From: Hypericum androsaemum
Lineage: Eukaryota; Streptophyta; Magnoliopsida; Malpighiales; Hypericaceae
Assembly: GCA_963995505.1 (NCBI GenBank)
Contig: OZ023190.1
Coordinates: 16,300,092-16,364,091, forward strand
Reading direction: 5' to 3'
DNA length: 64,000 nt
Below, in pieces: positions 1 through 10,556 of the stretch. Position numbers and translations under genes: made by a program. The notes below the pieces were generated by a model, which saw only the letters and a list, made by a program, of their open reading frames with translations, searched no databases and was not told where the DNA came from. The stretch's first letter is position 1; each line of letters starts with the position of its first letter.

Positions 1-363
1 TAAACAGCCAACTATTTCTGTTACAAAAACGTCTCCTTTGGGGCACAAGTAAAGATGGCTACAGGTAACTAGTCACTGTGTTACGATTCTAGAGACTTCA
101 TTAGTTAGACATTATTTCCTAGTCAATTATTTCCATTCATAATAGCTTAGGTTTTATTTAGTTTTCCTATTTAGTTGTTAGGCGTTTGACTATATAATGC
201 CCACGCATCTTAGGGTTTGGTTATCAAGAATTATAATCAAGAAGTATCTCCTACGTTTTCCTTCTTCTCTTCTACGTTCACAACTTCTCTCTCTAATTCT
301 ATCAAGATCTTTCTCTTCTCAACTTCTTTCCTCAAATTCTACCAACTATCCAGGTTTATAACA
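1..363 (+). mobile_element. Probable 3' part of an LTR, cut by the window start
   Basis: The stretch reads like the promoter-to-end part of a plant LTR. It has a TATA-like motif (ctatataatg, about 190-199), then a pyrimidine-rich tract, and a possible LTR end in ...ttataaca at 356-363. It lies just downstream (in the minus-strand gene sense) of the last recognisable CTR9 exon, so it would sit in the following intron or replace the gene's 3' end. The left end is outside the window, so neither the target-site duplication nor the family can be checked. An ordinary promoter-like intron sequence is the alternative. Confidence 0.4.
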
Positions 364-1050
364 CACTGGGGCAAACTTGTCTGCAGGAACATGCACACCA
401 GTACCTTATAAAGTATTAGGAGGTACAGCATAGTAGTTGTTTCTGTCTGGTGTAACTACTCGAGTAATCTTGCCAGGTTAAATAGCACAGTGACTTTGTT
501 CCATGGTACTTCAACATGTTGCCCGTTCTCCTCTAGCTTATGAAAAATTTGCATGTCCTTGCTTTGCAGCTCTTCACTGGACTAGGTCTTGACCTTACCT
601 TCAAGTAAAACAAGCCATATGCTATCACTCATTGCCTCCTTAAAAGCTTGCTCCGCAAGCTATGAAATATAAAGACAAACAAACAATTGGTTAGAATCGA
701 ACATGGAGCCTATATGCCTGATTAATAAGGTTACACGTCGATTGTGAGGTGGATGATATCCTTACAAGTTCGGGGACTTTTATGGAAACTCAAATTGCAG
801 AAACCGGTCAACAAAGTGGACTATACTTTATGAGCTGCCTGACTTCGCAAGTCGTAGTGGTGCGCGGTGGGATTTCGAGGCTTTGAACCTCGTCTTCCTC
901 GAGCCGTAGTGGACAACTAAACTACGTAACTAAGAACAAGTAAATAGAATACTTCTTATTTCATTTGATTGATGATGGTTACAAGTAGAACTTTCCTTTA
1001 TATATGGGGAAGAATAGGAAGGGTTCAACTAGGATGGGAAAAGACCCAAA

Positions 1051-1698
1051 TGTTGGGTATGGAGCCTAGGACGAGTGGTGGTGTTCGATCGAGCTCAAGA
1101 GGCGAGTAACACTGGTGCACTCGTTATGGGATCGACCTGTTACGGCACGCATTGTGTGAAGACGAAGCAGAGCAGAACTGGTGAGAAGCTGGTGCGCCTG
1201 GCGGGCGCCAGCCAACTAGCAGGCGCTAGTTTGAACTTGCGACCGCAAGCCAACTAGCGGTCGCTAGTACCGAGTTCCAGGAGAATCTGCGAGCGGCCAC
1301 TGCGATCGCCAGTTGATTGGCGGTCGCCAGTTGGGCCGGGAAAAGCTGCTGCCGTTTGACAAAAATACCCCTCCTTGTCCAATCTTTTCCTTAAAGTTGG
1401 AGCCACTATATAAACCCATCTTGTACTCATTTATTGTTGTTCCAAAAACAAGAAGGAGAGATAGAAACCCTAGAAGAGTGTTGGGTGCCAAAGAGTGGCA
1501 TTTTCTTGTAAAGAGCAAATGAAGCTCAAGTGTGAGATTAGTGGAAATCCTCCTGGCTTGGTACGCCCCCGGACGTAGACGTTCTCGTCAAACCGGGTGA
1601 ACAAATCCTTGTCTCTTGTGTGTTCTCTCATTTGTTCTTCTTGCGATTTCGTTGTTTGCTTGCTCTTGTTGGATTGCGTTGGGTCCGTTGGCTTAACA
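1051..1698 (+). mobile_element. Solo LTR (648 bp) inside a CTR9-pseudogene intron
   Basis: The block begins TGTTGGGT and ends GCTTAACA, with TGTT/AACA as inverted ends. It is flanked by a 5-bp direct repeat, ccaaa, at 1046-1050 and 1699-1703. A TATA box (actatataaa, near 1405-1414) followed by a GC- and TC-rich segment fits U3-R-U5 order on the plus strand. No internal domain, primer-binding site or second LTR adjoins it, so it is a solo LTR left by LTR-LTR recombination. At 1190-1345 it carries clustered GC-rich palindromic motifs (see findings). The downstream style (cgtagacgtt..., then cttgtgtgttctctc) resembles copia LTRs, but the superfamily is inferred. Confidence 0.87.
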
Positions 1699-2590
1699 CC
1701 AAACTAGATACATGTACGATTTAAATGAAAAGGAATGAATGTAGTCAAAGGATCAAATATAATGAATGAATCTAGATAAAATTCATCGCACATAACATAT
1801 ACGAACGGCATTTTGAACTCTTTCTAGTTGTAACTTGAACATGAATTTCAAACAATACAATACTAACCTCAAGTTCATCCCTCTCAAAATGGATAGCTCC
1901 AATGTTGTTTAGCACATCTAAGGGAACTTCTTGACCACATCTTTTCAGAAGCCCGCGTGCCTATAACAATGATGAAGCTCAAGACATGAAGACTGGATAA
2001 TATTTTACGAGCACTGTAGATGGACATTTGGAAAGATATCTTACAGTTTTGAAAGCTTCCAGAGCAGCTCCTGTGTCAGATGAAATTAAAAGTTCGCCCA
2101 GATCAAGGAATGCCTACAAGCATCAAGAAGGTAATAGTGAGAATCACAAGTTACATTATCCTGATTGAATAGAGTAATAGACAATTTAATGGTGGTTGAA
2201 TAGCACCAGAAACCTTCTCTAATGATAACTAGGCTCACAAACTAGTATGCGGAAGTCCAAAGCCCACAAATTCGCATGCAGTAGTCCAAGTTCCAACTTT
2301 GTCTTCGGATCAAAAAATTTCTAAGTACCACTTACCTCAGGATCACGTGGATCAACTTTGGTGGCCTTCCTCAAAAATTCTTGAGCCTTCTCATTTTGAC
2401 CCAGTTGGACATGGATAAAACCAAGAACCTGCAATAACACAAATTTGGTAAAACAATTACAAGTCATCAAATTCTTAGACATGTTCGTCATGTCCATTGA
2501 TATCAAGCAAATGAAAATTCCAGAAGACTGCCTCTCCATTCCATCAATTGACTTACTTTCAACGTCTCACAGTTATCAGGGTAAACTTCC

Positions 2591-2668
2591 AAGACCTTCT
2601 CAAAGTTTGACAGGGCATTCTTGACTTCCAAGACCTTCTCAAAGTTTGACAGGGCATTCTTGATTTCC
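2591..2668 (-). repeat. 39-bp tandem duplication within a CTR9-pseudogene exon
   Basis: Two copies (2591-2629 and 2630-2668) differ at one base. On the minus strand each encodes KNALSNFEKVLEV, so the TPR helix is repeated in frame. Intact CTR9 proteins have one copy. Confidence 0.9.
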
Positions 2669-5600
2669 CCAAGTTTAAGTTGCACTTGACCAGGACCTGT
2701 TAAAATGAATAGCTATTATCACAAAGCCAGGGAAGCTGGAAAGAGCAACTAAACATTCATGCATTTCATGACATTGGAACAAATGGAAAGACTTTACTGT
2801 AGTGCATATTTGACATTTGCGAGGAAATCTGGTAAGTTACGGTTCAAGAACAAAACTAAAATGTATTAGACTACTCAATTTAGAATGGAAAGTTGAAATT
2901 TCAATTATGCAGGGAAGTTATAAGCCAAGGATTACAAACCATAGTGAGGAAAGATGAAATCTTGGGGCTTATTGATTTCCTGGATAGAAAATCGGTAGTA
3001 CCTTGAGGCTGTTTCATAGTCCCCCTGCAGAAGTTTCCAACAGAGTCACGCATTTTGACAGTCCCACCGAATCCAGATTCCACAAAACTAAGCACGTATC
3101 ATGTAACATGACAGTTCTGGAGATTTGAAAATCCAAAGGAATATATAGGGAAATAGGAAGCTACTAAGGAACTTCAAGGATAGAAGGATTAAGAGCTTCA
3201 GAAAGCACTATTCCAGCTGGAAACAATCAGCATCAAATACTTGTTAAAGAATACCACAGGAACATGATATCTTTTTTTTGAAAGGTACCACAGGAACATG
3301 ATAATGATATATCAACTATATATTTTAAAAGCATAATCAATCTATTTCTTAAGCATATATATCCCAGTTAACAATAATAGTGATGGTCTCTAAGAATATT
3401 TTTTTTTTGAGAATTGGTCTCTAAGAATGCAGATCATGAATTGAGGGCACTCAGAGCTGGGTAACTCACATACAGTATGGCTTGGTGAATTACTAATACA
3501 AAAACGAATTTCATGTCAGTAGCCATCTCTTTCCATGAACTAATAAACATCAAATTCAAGACGCTTACCCATTCACGCACAATCACAGATAAGAGTACCT
3601 TAACAAGATATAAGTAGGTGCAGTTTCCAACAGTAAGTAGTTAACATACAAAGGAAGCTCAAATGCAAGTTATTGCACAGAGGACATCTGACCTTACTAT
3701 GGTAAGAGCGTGCTAAATTATAGTAAGAGTGAGATTTTGTGGGCCCATGAGTGGTCACAGCCAGCGCAGTTTCAGTCAATTGTTCAACTACAAAATGTTG
3801 ACCAGCGAAGAAAAGTGATTTGCCAAGTAATTCAATGCCATTGCACAATAGGGATATGTCTCAAAAGCCATCTGCATCTTTTCCATTCCTTTCCTTATTC
3901 CAGCAGCTGCATAAATGTGGTGCACATTTATTAAGCCCATATTGGAGGTAAAAATTGGTAAGATCAGATAAGTCAGGGGAGCTTCTAATTACCATCATTT
4001 GCTTGTAGATCCAGAATGGCAAGAGTAACAAGAGCTTCAACATTCTCCGGATCTAACTAAACTTATGAGGGACATATGCATAGTTAGAAACATAGAGCAC
4101 ATACAGATATAAGTACAAGTCCTCTGAAGTTACAACATGCCACATTACTTGCCTGAAGAACCCTTTGGAATGCCGACGAGATTTCCCAAGGTTGCCCAAT
4201 TTATAGTGGCAGTGACCTATGCCAAGTCTTACACCCCCAAGACAACCAGGATGATGCACTAGCAATGCTCTCTGCATTAGAGGTTTGAACGAAAAATTAA
4301 CCGCACAGCAGAGAGGCCCCAAAAAATAGGAAACTATTACTTACCCCCCAAAAAAATTATAATGCATCCAGCCATCCACTGCCTTCCATAATGACAAAAT
4401 GAAGTAAAAAGGGGAGGAAACTTATTTATCAAATAGAAACAAGCAAACCTTGTACAACACCAAGGAATCATTAAAACGGCCACGGTTATACTCAACGCAA
4501 GCCTGCAAAAGTATCAGCAAGTTATGAATGTAGGAACTAGGAAGCACCTCCAACCCAGAGTGCATAGAGAGAATTCATACAGCTAACCCAATTGTGGTCC
4601 AAAACATACCAGCTTCCATATAGCTTAGAACTTTATATAAATAGTGAATCTTCATTATTCAATACCAATAGTGTAAGATGGATTTCGGTGTGAAAGACCT
4701 ATCGCTGGCTAATTTATAGGAGCCAAAGAGTTTGAATTGTACAAGTTAACAAAAATATCGATTAGATGAGTAGATACAGAAGGAGCTCCGGTATACAGAG
4801 AAGATCACATCGTTTATGGAGTTACCATAGAAACAATGGAACCCACTATTTCTTTAATAACTGTTCAAATGTAAGGGGTAACTAGCACCAACTGTCTGGC
4901 CTAGTTTATGAAGCCACGCGAAGGAGCTCTAACAATTGTGAGACATGAATGCATTAACTAAACATAATGTATATTCACGGAGCTCTCCAGACCAAATTTG
5001 ACGGCAATTTTTTAAAGGTATACAGAGAAGTAGGCCCATTTCCCATCAATCAACCGAGTGCAAGTAAATCTCCCGGTACCTGGCCAAGAAGCGCAGACAC
5101 ATTGCCACGATCTCGCTCGAGCACAATCCTAAACGCTGCAGATGCCTGCTCTAACTCGCCCTTAGCCAGTAGAAGCTGGCCTGTACGAAACAAACACGTG
5201 TTTTCCCCACAGATACATCAGCAGCACAATTCCAGGCGGAAAGAAAGTGAGCTGCCAGCCAATGGGAAGAAGGGAAATGGACCTTTCCCAACCCAAGTAG
5301 AAGGCTCATGCATGTCAATCCGAGAGGCCTTGTTATAATGCTTGGTAGCCTGTATAAAATACTCCTCCTTCTCCCTCATCTTGGTCTCTATCTTCCCCAG
5401 GTAGCTGTAATAAGCCCCTAGGGCGTTCAAAATCGCTATCCTCTCGTACCTAACATCCGCATGATAGTGACCGATCTCTACAAAAACGGAACCGAAAAAA
5501 CAAAAACACAAAACCTCCGGTTAACCTAAGGCGTCATTGTGAATCCCTAATTTCACTAAACCCTAACTTCTAGGGCTTCGGTTACCGTGACTAGAGCCTT

Positions 5601-5872
5601 CCTCGAGTATCTGGCGGAACTGCTCGAGCTTCCCCTGCTTGAAGTACTCCCTCTAAACAAACACCAAAACAGAACAACTAATTAGGCCTCGTAATACAAC
5701 CGGAACGGAAACGAATCTAGAGAGAGAAAGAGGAGAGAGAGAGAGGAACCGCGATGACGAGTCAGAAATCGAGAGGAGCTTGCTCGGCCTCGAGGATGTC
5801 CCTGGGGAGCTGGTCCAGCGCCACTCTCACTTCCTCTTCGGAGTTCTGCACCGGAATGTACACCGACGCTAT

Positions 5873-7243
5873 CCTCCTTCTAACCGGAGAGCGCCGATGA
5901 GTCGCCGCCGGGAGGCGCCTTTTTTGTCCAGAAAAAGTGTCCGTGACGTTGCGTTGGTATGACGCATCAATTATCGAATCAATCACCCCAAAAAAAATTT
6001 TTATTGAATCACCCGCACGTATTTATAAGGTCCCCTCGAAGTGGACGACTGGTCGCCCCGCTCGGACTCCTTGCGCATGTTGGGCCGGGAAACATATCAA
6101 GGCCCAATAGCTCGGGGCCTATTGCTTCAATTGTTGTGTGCCTTCACGCTAATAAGACCTAATAATATTCATGGGGATTGTTATTTGGGATGGTAACTCT
6201 TATCCCACCATTTCCTTTTGAAATCAATTCCGACAGAAAAAAAATCTCATTTTTAATTTCTAATGGTAATGGAAAGGAATCATTTTTCTATTTTCTTGTT
6301 TAAAACCATAATTAAATTTTAGAAATTGATTTGAAATATTACATAAAGACCCTCCTAACAATCTCAGTTGAGATAAAAAAATTTCTTTCAAAGGGTATAA
6401 TAGATATTGTACTACCAAATCTGGTTTAGTTCCTTACAAATCCGACCTAATTTCAAAGGAATTCTAAATACAGACTTTTAAACAAAATAGGAATTTCTTT
6501 CCGAAAATATTTGGTTCCAAACAGACTAAATTTTTTAAAACTCCGAAAAAAAATTCTATTTCTCATTTTTAACCCTTTCCAATCAGATTGTAAAAAAAAA
6601 GTTGTTGGTGGAACAAATAATGTTGTCTGAATAATTTGGCAGCCGCGTCGTTGCAAAGTCTGAATCATAATATGGTTCCGGCGACTCATTTTCGAAAAGA
6701 GAAATAGAAATAAATCCGAAAATTTTGAAAATATTATAATTTCAAAATTATCTAGAATAATCGTACAAATATGACCAACGACACTAAAAATTTAGTGACC
6801 GTGAACTAAAATGCGAGAAATAATAGTGACCATATATTTCTTTTACTCTTTCCATAAGTGTTTTAACTTTTAACCCTCTTTTTTTTAAAAAAAAATATAT
6901 ATATACCATTAACATGAAGGCCCACATTAAAAAGGAAAAGGCCGGGAACTATTGGGTCTTGATATTTCCTGAACAAACCAATCGTGGGCCTTCACAATAA
7001 TGGTGTGGTGTATATATTTGAACCGCCATTGTAACGGCGCGCTTTCTTTTCTGCCCTCTAGGTTTCCAGACCCTTTTTACTATTAATCGAGGAAACACTA
7101 TAAAAGGACATAAATAAGAAACAGAACACTTTCCCAACCCAAACACCAGTTCTGTTCTGTTCTGTCCTGTCTCCGTTGGTAAAAAGTATCGGCGATCATC
7201 TCTCAAGGATCGAACTTTTCTCGTCGTTCTTTTGGTCCTTATA
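5873..7243. other. Intergenic region between CTR9 pseudogene and RPC4
   Basis: This stretch separates two head-to-head genes and must hold the RPC4 promoter on the plus strand and the former CTR9 promoter on the minus strand. It is AT-rich, with many A and T runs at 6220-6950. A pyrimidine-rich tctgttctgttctgtcctgtc tract at about 7147-7170 probably lies in the RPC4 5' UTR. I see no TATA box that I would assign and no further coding sequence. Confidence 0.5.
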
Positions 7244-9284
7244 ATGGAATCCAAACCCCCTCAGAAACCCCCTAGAAAGGTTGGACCTTTATCTCGTATT
7301 TTGGATGTTGTTATAAGTGATCCTTCGCTGATTGTGTTCTTTTTGTGTTTGATGATTGGCGTTTCAGTACAAGTTCAAGCCGAAAGCTCAGCCTCGGCCG
7401 GCCGCCTTGCCGGAAGTTAAAGCGTACGCCCCGCTCTTGTGACCGTTTCGGCATTAAAGTCCCAACTTTTTTTGTTCTTTTTAAACTTTTGTTTACTAAC
7501 ATATTGTTTTCTTTTTGTTTGAAGGGAGAAGGTTGAGGATGTTGATGCCACTAAAGCCTTGGAGTTGATGATGCGCCAGATCCATGTGGGTTTTTTTACT
7601 TTTTATGTTTTGTTTCAATTGTTGGTTAATTGAAGTAAATTGTACTGCTTCGTGCTTATAAGCTCTTCAAGATCGGTCCTTTAATCTTTTATGAATCCCC
7701 ATTACAGGAGAGATCGTTAAAGAGGGAGGCTAAAGGTGAAAAGAAGGGTGAGAACCAATTTTTTTTCGGAACCTTCTCCCTTTGTGATCAGTTGGCTTAA
7801 GTAGGATGTAGTGTGTTGTTAATTGAACACTAGGTGGATTGTATTGTATTTGTTGGATGGATTTCCTTGCTTATGTGAAAAACCAAGTTGGTTGCTTGGA
7901 TTGTGGTTGAACACTAAGGGCGGTGTTTTTAGTTGGATTTCTTGCCAATGTGGGAGCCAAGTTGGTTGCTTCGGTTCTGCAATGTTTTGATTTGTATGCA
8001 TCCTTTGCGTTCTTCCTGTTTGAGGGTAATAACGGCGCCTATCTCGTTGTGAAACAGTGCATGGTTCGCAAATAGCATTTGGCATGGGAGCGGATGGCCC
8101 TTCCATGAAGTCTTATGGCCCTCCGAGGGGAAAGAGAGCCGGTGGTAGGCTATCTTCGAATGAATCTGCAGTCGTTGCATTTGATACTTATCGCTTCTAA
8201 GCATTGTTCCGGTTTTCCTGCTTGTGAAGGTGGTGCTTGTTCTTCAGGCCTGAATGATACGGAATATGAAGAACCATGGGTAGGCCAACTAAAACCGACC
8301 TACTATTTTCTCATTCTAAGCTCTGTGCGCCAATCGGCTGATCAAGTATGTTATCGACTTATATTATGTTCATCCCTTCCGCAGGATTACTACAGTAATT
8401 ATCCGACGACTGTTCCTCTTAGGAGGCCATATTCAGGGGATCCAGGTATTCATTTATGTTGATCTTCGTTGCCTTCGTTATGATTTGTCTTCACTGGTGT
8501 ATGATCCGAAGCGGTGGTAAATACAAGGTTTCGATACCTGCTCTGTTGGTAAATACAAGGTTGAAGCTGACATATGTGATACTTGCCAAACCATATCGAT
8601 TGACTTGTTCTGTACTTCCTTGTAGCAATTCTTGATGAGGACGAATTCGGGGAAGCTGCCCAAAATGAAGTATACGACGAGAATTTGACTACTCCAGCCG
8701 TGGACCTTGGCTTACTAGTCAGTAGTTAGTCCGAGCAAAGATTCGATAAATGCACTTGTTGAGTATGAACCCTCCCTTCTAAAGACTGCCTTTTTTGTTT
8801 TTGCAGGAGGAAAGTGTCGAGCCTACAATGTTCTTCCTTCAATTCCCCCCGCTCATGCCTACGCCAAAGCGGTCGGCTAGTGCATCTGCCCCAGACGCTA
8901 AGGAAGACACCAAGCCCAAAGGGAATGCATCTAGCATCGACAAGATGGCACGGCTGGGCGAACTACCAGCCGGATACATGGGGAAAATGCTGGTATACAA
9001 AAGTGGAGCTGTAAAACTCAAACTTGGAGAGACCCTCTACGATGTAAGTACCTTGCTTCCATGTGGCAAACTGCTAATAATCTTGGAGGAAACATGATCA
9101 AATAAACGATTTTGGTTAGTGGTCTAATCCGAAATAGGTGCAGGTCTCTCCGGGAATGGACTACGTATTTGCCCAGGACGTTGTAGCTGTTAACACTGCA
9201 GAGAAGCGCTACTGTGTTATTGGAGAGGTTGAGAAAGGTGCACAAGTGGCCCTTGACGTTGTTGGTAACCTTCCAAACTTTTAA
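7244..9284 (+). CDS. RPC4: RNA polymerase III subunit RPC4-like gene, probable frameshift
   Basis: RPC4 (C53/POLR3D family) is a nuclear Pol III subunit that helps initiation and termination at tRNA and 5S genes. Nine exons with GT/AG borders: 7244-7279 (MESKPPQKPPRK), 7368-7423, 7525-7585, 7708-7747, 8058-8279, 8385-8445, 8626-8717, 8807-9043 and 9144-9284 (TAA). The family signature is the C-terminal block with LPAGYMGKMLVYKSGAVKLK and then VSPGMDYVFAQDVVAVN. The acidic stretch EYEEPWDYYSNYP...LRRPYSG is also typical. Together the exons encode about 315 residues, close to plant RPC4 length. Two oddities stand out. Exon 8058-8279 changes frame: the upstream frame meets TAA at 8198-8200, while the frame joining the next exon is one base out. 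The last exon also lacks nine bases present in the duplicate at 61.1 kb, removing three residues near the C terminus. The gene may be a recent pseudogene or contain an assembly error. Identity is firm; functionality is uncertain. Confidence 0.82.
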
Positions 9285-9556
9285 TTCCATTTATTTTTTT
9301 CCCCGGACGCTGGGAAACTCAAAATTTTGCAGTTACATGTCATGTTTTTTGTGATTCGAGAATTATCTTCTTAGTGGTGTCATTTACGAATCATAGTTAC
9401 ATGTCATTGCTTCTTCACCGAAGTGGAGAAGTATTCCAAGTCTTCTTTTTTCCCATTTTTTTGGGCATCCAACCCACAAGGCTATAACCTTTGTCGTGCG
9501 ATTATATACGGAGGAGTTTATCTATTTTGTGTGATTTCCATGTAGAATGTAGAATT
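8897..9556 (+). repeat. Segmental duplication, copy A (RPC4 3' half and flank)
   Basis: This segment is closely matched by 60787-61416, including exon 8, the last intron, the last exon and about 270 bp of 3' flank. Copy A keeps the 49 bases of the last exon that copy B has lost. Shorter matches continue at about 10080-10140 versus 61500-61560 and 13010-13430 versus 62275-62525, so the original duplication was larger and was later broken by insertions. Confidence 0.85.
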
Positions 9557-10556
9557 AGGGGTGAGTAATTGGTCCGAAAAAATAGATCTGAATCAATCTG
9601 ATTAAGCTCTGGATCTGGACCAAAACCAAATAAAAAAAAGCAGTTTTGGTACTGTCAAATTCGAGGAGCAGAAAAATCATGATGAATAGACAACCTACTA
9701 AACTAAAAAAATTATGCATCTCAAAATTGAGTTGTGCAATAATGTTTATAAATTGTAACTTCATCGCGACCTTGAAAATATAAGGTTCAACGTTTTTTGT
9801 GAACTCATAACGAGATAATTAAATGTTATCTAAAAAATGGTCTACCTATAAAAAAATGTACATTTAAAAGTTTTATATGTGGGATTAAATTGCTAGATTT
9901 TGAGAGAGGCTAAAACTAAAGAGAGGAACAATCGTGAATTTGTGCTTTGAAAATTTGATAAAATCTAACGGGCTAATAATTATTTTATATAGGTTAGGGT
10001 GCTGCTGAATATATATCTACAATTTGTTTCCCGTCTCCTACGTCAAATGGGTTGGGACGGGCCAAGGTCATATCTGGCCCTTTTTCTTTTCTGCTGAAAT
10101 TTCATTAGCGGCCCAACCCAATTCGACTTCCAATGGATTTGTTTTTTTGAGCAAACAAATAAATCTAGTCACCGAGAAAATGAGAGAAGGATTCAAACTT
10201 TTAACAGTTTGTAAATAATTATAACGGTTTTGAAGATCAGAGCTATCAATCACCATGCCATATTATCAAAGAAACTCTCATTTCTATTTTATTTTATTTT
10301 ATTTCATAAAATAAAATAAAAATCTAAACATAAAAGTTGTGGTTCTTGTTGTATAATAGATATGATAGAAAACTCCTCTACAAATATTTTTGGGGATTTT
10401 GTAGAAATTCTTTTAATTAGGTTAAACTCTAATCTCTTACTGATTAGACCCGTTCTTATAATTGATATCCCCTTCGTTTCTTTAATCGTGATAATTTATG
10501 AATTTCTTTAATCGTGATAATTTATTAATTTTAACCTCTTTTTGTGATAATAGACC
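9285..10556. other. RPC4 3' flank, no gene seen
   Basis: The first 270 bp belong to the duplicated flank. From about 9556 the sequence no longer matches the duplicate, and aggggtgagtaattggtccg near 9556 looks like a hAT-MITE end without a visible partner. An AT-rich inverted repeat, (attttattttatt) facing (aataaaataaaat), lies at about 10279-10320. A direct repeat of aatttctttaatcgtgataa occurs near 10475 and 10501. Confidence 0.5.

Larger units (their letters stand above)
405..5872 (-). pseudogene. CTR9: CTR9-like Paf1-complex subunit, multiply broken (14 exons recognised)
   Basis: CTR9 is a TPR-rich scaffold of the nuclear Paf1 complex, which works with RNA polymerase II in elongation and histone modification (VIP6/ELF8 in Arabidopsis). 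Exons, read right to left: 5872-5750, 5652-5586, 5477-5283, 5180-5080, 4502-4449, 4271-4153, 4056-3993, 3906-3693, 3024-2940, 2696-2557, 2428-2336, 2113-2045, 1960-1868 and 659-405. Nearly all have GT/AG borders; the intron after 4271-4153 starts with GC. Recognisable peptides include ASVYIPVQNSEEEVRVALDQ at the N terminus, ERIAILNALGAYYSYLGKIE, and TPR segments. Lesions: the ATG is ATA (5872-5870); an in-frame TGA replaces Trp at about codon 37 (5764-5762); about 8 residues are missing in exon 1; there are frameshifts in the 4271-4153 and 3906-3693 exons, a 39-bp tandem duplication in the 2696-2557 exon, and two TAG codons in the 659-405 exon. Retained introns mean a DNA-level duplicate rather than a retrocopy. 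The C-terminal third is absent or outside the window. The CTR9 identity is very secure. Confidence 0.94.

Noticed and set aside
845..915. ttcgaggctttgaacctcg motif as a possible tRNA or SINE
   Set aside because: A short stem-loop and a T-arm-like phrase are visible, but no full cloverleaf, box A/B pair or poly-A tail could be assembled.
6180..6700. Possible MITE between CTR9 and RPC4
   Set aside because: AT-rich with some inverted phrases, but no matching ends or TSD could be found.
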